Shown piece by piece: positions 1 to 5,140 of a stretch of 5,220 nt of DNA (the stretch's first letter is position 1; the number at the start of each line of letters is the position of its first letter). The stretch comes from JACZST01 sp036985755 (GTDB taxonomy: Bacteria; Actinomycetota; Acidimicrobiia; Spongiisociales; UBA5794). Where the stretch lies: the NCBI GenBank assembly GCA_036985755.1, contig BTQG01000127.1, positions 1 through 5,220 on the forward strand, given 5' to 3'. A program made the translations under genes and the position numbers. The notes under the pieces are model-generated. The model did not search any database and had not been told where the DNA came from. It was given only the letters and a program-made list of their open reading frames with translations.

Positions 1-21
1 CACCCTCCTAGGGTCTGAGCG

Positions 22-810
22 ATGGACAGCCGACTGTTTCGCTACATCGTTTTGGGAATCGGCGGGCTCATCCTCCTTCTGTTGATCCTGTTGCTGATCT
101 TCTTGCTCCTTGACGACGACCCAGGCGATGCGGCCCCGGCGACGACGACAAGCTCCGCCGAGACCACGACAACGGCAGCCGGGACCACGACGACAGCAGC
201 GGTGACGACTACCACCGTCGTCGAGACCACTACCACGGCAGCGGAGACCACCACCACCGTTGTCGAGACCACGACGACTGCGGCAGCGCTGGACCCGTTG
301 GTACTCGCCGACGACGGGATCGGTGGTGTCGACTTCGGGGCCTCGCCAGAGGCGACAATCGCCTACGTTTCGGCGATCCTCGGGCCCCCGGATGTGGACA
401 CCGGATGGATCGATGCGTTCTCCAACCCGTACGGAGTTTGTCCGGAACCCGTGGTGCGCGGCGCCGAGTGGGGGACGGGCGCCGGCGGGTTCGCCCCGTC
501 CTTCATCGTGCTGTTCACCGACAGCACCACGACTCACGCCTCAGGGGAGCATTTTTTCGGCTACTTCTATTTCGGGGGATCGATACCTCTCGCCACTGTG
601 GAGGGGATCACAACCGGGTCGACGAACCTGATGTTGGAGACGGAGATTCCGTCGGCTGTGATCAACGAGAGCCCCTTCGACCCCTCGGCGGGGTCGTGGG
701 CGTCCAACGTCGATCCCACCGACCAGGATCTGCTGTGGGGGTTCAGCACCAGCGCGGATCCCTCCGGCACGTTGACTTCGGTCAACGGCGGCAGCGCCTG
801 CGGCGAGTAG
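22..810 (+). CDS. Membrane-anchored protein with Thr-rich heptad stalk and unknown extracytoplasmic domain
   Basis: 262 aa, function not recognised. Residues 1-7 are short and contain two Arg. Residues 8-30 form one long Ile/Leu-rich membrane segment with no clear signal-peptidase site, so it probably acts as an uncleaved anchor with the C-terminus outside. An acidic DDD follows. Residues 41-89 are seven exact 7-residue units based on TTTT plus three small or acidic residues, which look like an extended stalk that may be O-glycosylated. Residues 90-262 form a globular domain with two Cys (140 and 260) that could form a disulfide. It contains GVDFGASPEATIAYVSAILGPP (split: GVDFGASPEA, then ILGPP near 119-123), a pattern loosely like the 'G-x-s..v...LG.P' repeats of SmpA/OmlA/BLIP-like folds; this resemblance is only suggestive. 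The start at 22 is fixed by an in-frame TGA at 16-18. AGGG at 10-13 is a weak ribosome site. The gene converges on the methyltransferase gene. I am sure it is a gene and surface-exposed; its role is unknown. Confidence 0.85.
   Translation: MDSRLFRYIVLGIGGLILLLLILLLIFLLLDDDPGDAAPATTTSSAETTTTAAGTTTTAAVTTTTVVETTTTAAETTTTVVETTTTAAALDPLVLADDGIGGVDFGASPEATIAYVSAILGPPDVDTGWIDAFSNPYGVCPEPVVRGAEWGTGAGGFAPSFIVLFTDSTTTHASGEHFFGYFYFGGSIPLATVEGITTGSTNLMLETEIPSAVINESPFDPSAGSWASNVDPTDQDLLWGFSTSADPSGTLTSVNGGSACGE
142..288 (+). repeat. Seven in-frame 21-base units encoding Thr-rich heptads
   Basis: Codons 41-89 of the membrane protein read TTTSSAE, TTTTAAG, TTTTAAV, TTTTVVE, TTTTAAE, TTTTVVE, TTTTAAA, seven units in perfect register. 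At DNA level the units differ by many third-position changes (ACC, ACG, ACT and ACA all used for Thr). The repeat is therefore old or maintained at protein level rather than a fresh slippage product. The first unit is degenerate (SSA), as is common at the edge of a repeat. Confidence 0.9.
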
Positions 811-824
811 CGGTAGACCAAACC

Positions 825-1379
825 TCATCGGGCGTGAGCGCTGACCACGAACTCCTTCTGGTGGCGGCTCATCACCGGCTGAGCCCATCCGCTTCTGCGC
901 AACTCGGCGCACAGTTCCTCGGCTCCTGTTGCGCTGAGCCCATGTGCGCCTGAGGTCTGCCCCTCGACAATGATCAGCCGGCCGCCGGGGGCGAGCACGC
1001 GTTGGGTCTCGGCGAGACCGGTGTCTGGGTCGGCCCAGTGATGAAAAGCAGACACCGTCCAGACAACGGTGAAGGTATCGTCGGGAAAGGGCAATGCCTC
1101 GGCGGCACCGACCTTGAATTCGATGTTCCCCAGCCCCTGTGTCCGACGCCGGGCGATGGTCACCATGGCCTGGGATCGGTCCACCCCCACTGCCCTCCCC
1201 TCGACCACGATCCGAGCGGCCCTGCGCACCGCATCGCCGGGGCCGCAACCGATGTCGAGGATCCGGTCAGTCGAGGAAAGGTGAGCAAGAGCCACGATGA
1301 GGCTGTTCGACGCCGGGCTCCTCCGCGCCCACGAGTAGATCAACGATTTGACCTTGGGCCACTCGTGTTCGTCCGGCAT
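825..1379 (-). CDS. Class I SAM-dependent methyltransferase (Methyltransferase_11/UbiE-like)
   Basis: 184 aa from the ATG at 1379. It has the Rossmann-like methyltransferase core in order: motif I ILDIGCGPGDA (residues 40-50) binding S-adenosylmethionine, the acidic end of strand 2 in VGVDRS (64-69), the substrate-side stretch ALPFPDDTFTVVW (95-107) followed by SAFHHWADPD (110-119), and the post-motif LAPGGRLIIVEG (129-140). The ALPFPDDTF...HHW...D pattern is typical of the UbiE/MenG-like small-molecule methyltransferases, but the protein is shorter than UbiE and the substrate cannot be named. The C-terminus is short, with no added domain; it is predicted to be cytoplasmic. Start choice: the frame is open to a TTG at 1415 and a GTG at 1406, but the MPDEHEW start at 1379 fits the usual length best. 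None has a good Shine-Dalgarno sequence. It lies 140 bases downstream of purM on the same strand, with no clear functional tie. Its stop is 14 bases from that of the converging gene. Confidence 0.88.
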   Translation of the reverse strand: MPDEHEWPKVKSLIYSWARRSPASNSLIVALAHLSSTDRILDIGCGPGDAVRRAARIVVEGRAVGVDRSQAMVTIARRRTQGLGNIEFKVGAAEALPFPDDTFTVVWTVSAFHHWADPDTGLAETQRVLAPGGRLIIVEGQTSGAHGLSATGAEELCAELRRSGWAQPVMSRHQKEFVVSAHAR

Positions 1380-1489
1380 GGAACCATTGTGGCGGCCACC
1401 GCTCACCGTAACCAACGAAACAAATATCAGGAACCACGTAACGACTGGGAACGGGGGACCGGTGCCGGTTCAGCGGGGAACTGGGATCT

Positions 1490-1517
1490 TCTTGGCGTCT
1501 GGCGTCTTGCGTCTTGC
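1490..1517. repeat. Short heptanucleotide tandem repeat after purM
   Basis: On the plus strand the bases read TCTTGGC, GTCTGGC, GTCTTGC, GTCTTGC: four 7-base units, the last two identical. The tract ends two bases before the purM stop codon, on its 3' side, and lies in the 140-base gap before the methyltransferase gene. On the transcribed strand it reads as GCAAGAC/GCCAGAC repeats. It forms no hairpin and has no U-tract, so it is not a classical terminator. A short repeat seeded by replication slippage is the simplest reading. Confidence 0.7.
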
Positions 1518-1519
1518 GA

Positions 1520-2536
1520 CTACTCGATCTCCACCGCGCCATCGCCCTCGATGATGCGGCCGATGATCGATACCTCGTGGTCGTGCGACATGAAACCCTT
1601 CGTGATCCGGTCGGCGTCCTCCTCAGCGGCGATGGCGACGAAGCCGATCCCCATGTTGAACGTTCGGAACATCTCCTCGTCATCGATCGAACCCAGGTCC
1701 TTGAGGACGGCGAACACATCGGGGACTTTCCAGCGGCTGCGCTCGATGACGGCATTCATACCGTCCGGGAGAATGCGGCCGACGTTGCTTGGTAGCCCGC
1801 CCCCTGTGATGTGGGCGAGCCCGTGGGGCTTGGCCCTTGCCAGGGCGTTGCCGGCGGCCGGGGCGTACACGACCGATGGCGCCAGCAGCACCTCGGCCCC
1901 TGCCTGGTTGGTGCCGGGGAAGGTGGCATCGAGGTCGAGCTGGTCGACAATGAGGGCGCGAACCAGCGAGAACCCGTTGGCGCGAAGGTTGGGGCTATGC
2001 ACTCCGATGATCACATCCCCCACCGTGATTGTCGTGGTGTCGATTTCGTCGCCGAGCTCGACAATTCCGAGGGCGGTCCCTGCCACGTCGAAGCGGTCCC
2101 CCTCCAATATCCCCGGATGTTCGGCGGTCTCTCCTCCGAGCAGGGCCACATCGGAGTCATCGCAGGCATCGGCGATCGACTCGACAATGGCCTCCACGCG
2201 GTCGATATCGAGGAAGCCGATGGCGATGTAATCCTGAAGCGCTATCGGCGTAGCCCCGGCTGCGGCCAGGTCGTCGCCGACCATGGCGAGCAGGTCATAG
2301 CCGAGTCCCTCGACCAACCCGGTGATGCGTGCCAGCTCCGCTTTCGTACCGACGCCGTCGGTCGCCATCATCAGCACCGGCTTCTCGTAACCCGGTGGGA
2401 TACGGATTCCCGCGGCGAAACCACCGAAACCGCCGATGACGTCGTCGGTCCAGGTTGCGGTGACCCGCCACCTGATGCGTTCGATCAGCTCTTGTGCTTT
2501 GTCGAGATTCACGCCGGCGTCACGATACGCAGTCAT
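1520..2536 (-). CDS. purM: Phosphoribosylformylglycinamidine cyclo-ligase (AIR synthetase)
   Basis: 338 aa, the usual PurM length. It catalyses the ATP-dependent closure of FGAM to 5-aminoimidazole ribonucleotide (AIR) in de novo purine synthesis, in the cytoplasm. Family marks in order: YRDAGVN (residues 4-10), the Gly-rich GGFGGF (35-40), ATDGVGTK (58-65) and GDDLAAAGATP..QDYIAIG (87-107) of the nucleotide/metal-binding N-terminal domain, LLGGETAEHPG (132-142), then HSPNLRANGFSLVR (180-193), HITGGGLPSNVGRILP (242-257) and MFRTFNMGIG (289-298) of the C-terminal domain. Variants against the best-known enzymes: GDD where many have VND, and SPNLRANG where many have SSGLHSNG. Both look like lineage differences, not damage. 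Its ATG shares one base with the purF stop (TGATG) and has no strong Shine-Dalgarno site, so translation is probably coupled to purF. It ends in TAG; no U-tracted terminator follows. Confidence 0.97.
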   Translation of the reverse strand: MTAYRDAGVNLDKAQELIERIRWRVTATWTDDVIGGFGGFAAGIRIPPGYEKPVLMMATDGVGTKAELARITGLVEGLGYDLLAMVGDDLAAAGATPIALQDYIAIGFLDIDRVEAIVESIADACDDSDVALLGGETAEHPGILEGDRFDVAGTALGIVELGDEIDTTTITVGDVIIGVHSPNLRANGFSLVRALIVDQLDLDATFPGTNQAGAEVLLAPSVVYAPAAGNALARAKPHGLAHITGGGLPSNVGRILPDGMNAVIERSRWKVPDVFAVLKDLGSIDDEEMFRTFNMGIGFVAIAAEEDADRITKGFMSHDHEVSIIGRIIEGDGAVEIE

Positions 2537-3954
2537 CAGGCGCGTTCCAGCACGAATTTGCTATCCGCGACGGGAACCTCGGTGGGATATGAGCCGGAGA
2601 GACAGGCGGTGCAGAAGCCGGCACCGTTGACCCCTGTCGCTTCGAGCAGCCGGTCGAGCTCGAGGTAGGCGAGAGAGTCGACATCGAGGAAGGCGGCGAT
2701 CTCATCGACGTCGCGGCCTGCGGCCAACAGGGTCGACCGGTCGCCGGTGTCCATTCCGTAGAAACACGGCCAACGATATGGAGGCGATGAGATACGCAGA
2801 TGGACCTCGGTAGCGCCCGCCTCCCGAACGAGATGGATGAGCTGCCTGGTCGTCGAGCCGCGAATGATCGAGTCGTCGACGAGGATCACTCTCTTGCCGT
2901 CGAGCTCTGCCGGCATGGCATTGAGCTTGAGGCGAACCCCGCGCTCGCGCAGCGCCTGGGCAGGTTGGATGAAGGTCCGTCCGACGTAGCGGTTCTTGAC
3001 CAGGCCGTCCGTGTAGCGGATACCGGCAGCCTCGGCGAAACCCTGTGCTGCGGGGATCCCGGATTCCGGCACCGGCACCACCACATCTGCCTCCACCGGC
3101 GCCTGCTCGGCGAGCGTGGCTCCCATCCGGCGCCGGGCGCGGTGGATGTTCTGTCCCCGCAACATCGAATCGGGCCGAGCGAAGTACACGAATTCGAACA
3201 GGCACAACCGTTCCTGCGTCTCGAGAAACGGGTGAACGCTGGTGACCCCATCATCGTCGATGATCACCATTTCTCCCGGTTCGAGCTCTCGAACGAACCG
3301 AGCCCCGATCAGGTCGAGGGCGGCCGTCTCGGAGGCGAGCACCCACCCGTCCTCGGTAGTACCGAGGCAGAGCGGCCGGAACCCGTGTGGATCGCGGACC
3401 CCCACGAGGTGGTTGTTGTCCAAGATCGTCAGCGAGTACGCGCCGTCGAAGCGGGGCAGCACCGAGGCGAGCGCGGCCCCGAGATCTTCCCCGTGATCGT
3501 CCATCCGCTCGGCGATGAGGACCGTCATCAACTCTGAGTCGGTCGTCGCGGACACGTTCTGAACCAGGGCGGCCAGGGTTGTGCTGTTGGTGAGGTTCCC
3601 ATTGTGTGCCAGCGCGATGCCGTTGTCGCCGATCTGGCGATACACGGGCTGCGAGTTCTCCCATACGTTCGACCCCGTCGTCGAGTACCGGGTGTGGCCG
3701 ATGGCGATTCCACCGGAGAGGGCGGCCAATGTCGACTCGGCGAACACCTGGGCGACCAACCCCATGTCCTTGTACACGGTGAGTGTTTCGCCGTCGGAGA
3801 CGGCGATCCCCGCGCTCTCCTGGCCGCGGTGCTGGAGGGCGAAAAGGCCAAAGTAGGTCATGCGAGCCGCATCCGCATTCGTGGAGAAGATACCGAAGAC
3901 TCCGCAAGCCTCCCCCGGGCGCGACGGGGAGCTGATATCGAGGTAGGCCTCCAT
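2536..3954 (-). CDS. purF: Amidophosphoribosyltransferase (glutamine PRPP amidotransferase)
   Basis: 472 aa, full length. It makes 5-phosphoribosylamine from PRPP and glutamine, the committed step of purine synthesis. The N-terminal Ntn glutaminase domain starts at the nucleophile Cys17 in GEACGVFG, so a 16-residue propeptide is expected to be removed, as in Bacillus subtilis PurF. Further glutaminase motifs are LQHRGQESAGI (40-50), HTRYSTTG (87-94), HNGN (117-120) and RDPHGFRPL (187-195). The C-terminal phosphoribosyltransferase domain carries VPVPESG (293-299) and the PRPP loop VILVDDSIIRGSTTR (356-370). Four Cys at 251, 397, 448 and 451 (the last pair in GFCTAC) match the positions of the 4Fe-4S ligands in the B. 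subtilis-type enzyme, so this is the oxygen-labile iron-sulfur class, not the cluster-free E. coli type. The ATG at 3954 lacks a Shine-Dalgarno site but has TACACT 8 bases upstream. A TGA is in frame upstream and no better start lies between. It is coupled to purM by a one-base overlap. Confidence 0.97.
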   Translation of the reverse strand: MEAYLDISSPSRPGEACGVFGIFSTNADAARMTYFGLFALQHRGQESAGIAVSDGETLTVYKDMGLVAQVFAESTLAALSGGIAIGHTRYSTTGSNVWENSQPVYRQIGDNGIALAHNGNLTNSTTLAALVQNVSATTDSELMTVLIAERMDDHGEDLGAALASVLPRFDGAYSLTILDNNHLVGVRDPHGFRPLCLGTTEDGWVLASETAALDLIGARFVRELEPGEMVIIDDDGVTSVHPFLETQERLCLFEFVYFARPDSMLRGQNIHRARRRMGATLAEQAPVEADVVVPVPESGIPAAQGFAEAAGIRYTDGLVKNRYVGRTFIQPAQALRERGVRLKLNAMPAELDGKRVILVDDSIIRGSTTRQLIHLVREAGATEVHLRISSPPYRWPCFYGMDTGDRSTLLAAGRDVDEIAAFLDVDSLAYLELDRLLEATGVNGAGFCTACLSGSYPTEVPVADSKFVLERA

Positions 3955-3962
3955 TGAGGGCG

Positions 3963-3968
3963 AGTGTA
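3963..3968 (-). promoter_or_regulatory. Candidate -10 box of a leaderless purF transcript
   Basis: Read on the minus strand the hexamer is TACACT, fitting the actinobacterial TAnnnT pattern, with 8 bases between it and the purF ATG. A start of transcription about 7-9 bases past the box would fall at or next to the A of the ATG, giving a leaderless mRNA. That would explain why purF has no Shine-Dalgarno site. No convincing -35 box is seen: CTGACC upstream lies too far away (22 bases). TAnnnT is a loose motif and chance matches are common. Confidence 0.35.
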
Positions 3969-4017
3969 TCGCGGGGGACCGAAACCAGACGGTCAGTGGA
4001 TCCGTTGCCGTTGCCTC

Positions 4018-4878
4018 CTACAGCAACAAGACCGCAGCGAGATCGAGGGCGATGACCGCGGTGGCGACGGCCGTCCTGATCCCGACGGCGTTCGGCTTGC
4101 CAACGGCAAAGATCGACCACAGATAGGCGATCCCCATGCCGGCGAGCAGGCCGCCCAGGTGGGCGCGCCAGGAGATGTTGCTTATGGCGAATCCCAACAC
4201 CGCGTTGAGAAGCACGAAGAACATCAGTTGGTTGAACATTGCTCGACCGCCGGGCGTGTGCCGGGTCTTCCAGGAAGCGACCAGCCAGGCGCCCACCAGA
4301 CCGAAGATGGCTCCTGATGCCCCGATGCTGATCTGGAAGGGATCCCCGAATTGGTACGCCACGAAACCGCCGGTTCCGGCGGCGGCAACGTACAAGGCGC
4401 CGAATGCAGGTGAGCCCACCTGCTGCTCCATTCGGGGTCCCAACAGATACAGCAAGTACATGTTGAAACCGATGTGGAAAATGCCGAACGAAGACCTCAA
4501 CGGAGCATGGAGCAGGGCGGCAGTGAAGATCCGCCACCACTCCCCGACGGATACCAGGAAGTTGGCCTGGGCGAGGTTTTGGAATAGCCACCGATCGGCG
4601 ACGGGGGAGACCACTCCGATCACCCAGATGGCCACGGTGACCGCAAGGATGGAGAAACTCACCGGTGCGGTGGAGAACGACGCCCGTCCGCTCAGGTTCC
4701 CGGCGCGAACGACCTGATGCCGGTCCGTCGAAGCGGCGCACTCCGGACACAGCTGGCCCACCGCGGCGTCGTTGCTGCATTCGACGCAGATGTTCTTTCC
4801 GCAGCGGGAACAAGACAGTCCCGTGATGCGGTCGGGGTGCCGGTAGCAGACCGGGGCGCTGGTCTCAGTGGGATCCAT
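4018..4878 (-). CDS. Rhomboid-family intramembrane serine protease with N-terminal zinc finger
   Basis: 286 aa. The first 50 residues form a cytoplasmic double zinc-binding module, C11-x2-H14-x8-C23-x2-C26-x4-C31-x2-C34-x9-C44-x2-C47, of the B-box-like kind found in front of many actinobacterial rhomboids. Then come about seven membrane segments (roughly 72-92, 133-147, 158-176, 186-202, 214-234, 239-258, 267-285). Active-site marks are all present: GEWWRIFTAALLH (112-124), the HxxxN motif H135/N139 that helps form the oxyanion hole, the catalytic Ser188 in GASGAIFGLVGAW, and the catalytic His240 in RAHLGGLLAG. It should therefore be an active protease cleaving membrane segments of other proteins; its substrate cannot be told from the sequence. 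The ATG at 4878 has no Shine-Dalgarno site but a TAGGTT box 9 bases upstream. It ends 63 bases before purF on the same strand, so read-through into purF is possible. Confidence 0.94.
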   Translation of the reverse strand: MDPTETSAPVCYRHPDRITGLSCSRCGKNICVECSNDAAVGQLCPECAASTDRHQVVRAGNLSGRASFSTAPVSFSILAVTVAIWVIGVVSPVADRWLFQNLAQANFLVSVGEWWRIFTAALLHAPLRSSFGIFHIGFNMYLLYLLGPRMEQQVGSPAFGALYVAAAGTGGFVAYQFGDPFQISIGASGAIFGLVGAWLVASWKTRHTPGGRAMFNQLMFFVLLNAVLGFAISNISWRAHLGGLLAGMGIAYLWSIFAVGKPNAVGIRTAVATAVIALDLAAVLLL

Positions 4879-4887
4879 GACTACTGC

Positions 4888-4893
4888 AACCTA
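4888..4893 (-). promoter_or_regulatory. Candidate -10 box before the rhomboid gene
   Basis: On the minus strand the hexamer TAGGTT (TAnnnT) stands 9 bases before the rhomboid ATG, which would place the transcript start within a few bases of the start codon. No Shine-Dalgarno sequence lies between. There is no clear -35 match at 16-19 bases. Support comes from the similar arrangement in front of purF. Confidence 0.3.
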
Positions 4894-4917
4894 CCGAAGG
4901 GGGCGTGATAATCCGAC

Positions 4918-5003
4918 AGCCAGTCTTGCCTCTCCCACGAAGTGGGGGAGGCGCGAGCAGAGCCAGTCTTGCCTCTCCCACGAAGTGGGGGAGGCGCGAG
5001 CAG
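4918..5003. repeat. Two exact 43-base tandem repeats, each with a long hairpin
   Basis: 4918-4960 and 4961-5003 are identical over all 43 bases and directly adjacent, with no spacer. Each contains an inverted repeat, GCCTCTCCCAC / GAA / GTGGGGGAGGC, at 4928-4952 and 4971-4995: eleven pairs with one G-T wobble and a GAA triloop closed by C-G. Exact identity points to recent duplication. There is no T-run after the stem on either strand, so they are not standard intrinsic terminators, though they could slow read-through. Dispersed palindromic (REP-like) elements are another possibility. Confidence 0.93.
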
Positions 5004-5014
5004 ACGAAGTCTGC
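5000..5014. other. Small perfect hairpin with the same GAA loop
   Basis: GCAGAC (5000-5005), loop GAA (5006-5008), GTCTGC (5009-5014): a perfect six-pair stem. It overlaps the last four bases of the second 43-base unit. Stem sequence differs from the previous two hairpins, but the loop and closing C-G pair are the same. Confidence 0.75.
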
Positions 5015-5066
5015 GAGCGGTGGGGGCTTTGGGGGTTTGTTGGTGGTGGTTGAGCTCATGTGGTGC

Positions 5067-5079
5067 CTGGGTCTCCCAG
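5067..5079. other. Small hairpin in copy 1 of the long repeat
   Basis: CTGGG (5067-5071), loop TCT, CCCAG (5075-5079), five perfect pairs. The same bases recur in copy 2 at 5183-5195. Weak on its own; notable as the first of three consecutive inverted repeats in the unit. Confidence 0.55.
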
Positions 5080-5089
5080 AGCCCCCTCT

Positions 5090-5113
5090 GCGGAATCGCT
5101 GGGGCGATTCCGC
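5090..5113. other. Perfect ten-pair hairpin in copy 1 of the long repeat
   Basis: GCGGAATCGC (5090-5099), loop TGGG (5100-5103), GCGATTCCGC (5104-5113), with no mismatch. In copy 2 the left arm ends in T at 5215 in place of C, which would still allow a G-T wobble at the loop-closing pair if the right arm, beyond the window, is the same. No T-run follows on either strand. Confidence 0.85.
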
Positions 5114-5140
5114 GTCTCCCCCGGCTCCGCCGGTGGAGAC
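5114..5140. other. Nested hairpin in copy 1 of the long repeat
   Basis: Outer arms GTCTCC (5114-5119) and GGAGAC (5135-5140), a single C/T mismatch, then inner arms CCGGC (5121-5125) and GCCGG (5129-5133) around a TCC loop: eleven pairs in all. It abuts the previous hairpin without a spacer, so the two stems could stack. Confidence 0.8.

Noticed and set aside
1..10. TAGGAGGGTG on the minus strand, a possible ribosome site of a divergent gene starting left of the window
   Set aside because: The GTG directly abuts the site and any gene would lie outside the window, so nothing can be confirmed.
1380..1415. Longer methyltransferase from TTG at 1415 or GTG at 1406
   Set aside because: The extra residues have no family support and neither start has a ribosome site; the ATG at 1379 is the simpler choice, though not proven.
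1455..1471. Terminator hairpin after purM (GGACCGG/CCGGTTC region)
   Set aside because: The stem is only about six pairs including a wobble, and no U-tract follows on the minus strand.
1002..2231. Long open frame of 409 codons on the plus strand
   Set aside because: It lies antisense to purM and the methyltransferase, whose protein motifs are unmistakable; the translation is low-complexity Arg/Ser/Pro-rich, as expected of a shadow frame in GC-rich DNA.
825..3954. Methyltransferase as part of a purine or nucleotide-modifying system with purF-purM
   Set aside because: The only link is strand and order across a 140-base gap; the family is generic and its substrate cannot be read from sequence.
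3251..4813. Long open frame of 520 codons on the minus strand across purF and the rhomboid gene
   Set aside because: Same strand, wrong frame relative to two clearly conserved genes; Arg/Gly-rich with no recognisable motif.
4928..4995. Intrinsic (Rho-independent) terminator pair
   Set aside because: Stems are strong, but no run of T follows on either strand; kept as structured repeats instead.
4918..5003. CRISPR-like direct repeats
   Set aside because: The two units touch with no spacer between, there are only two, and no cas gene is present.
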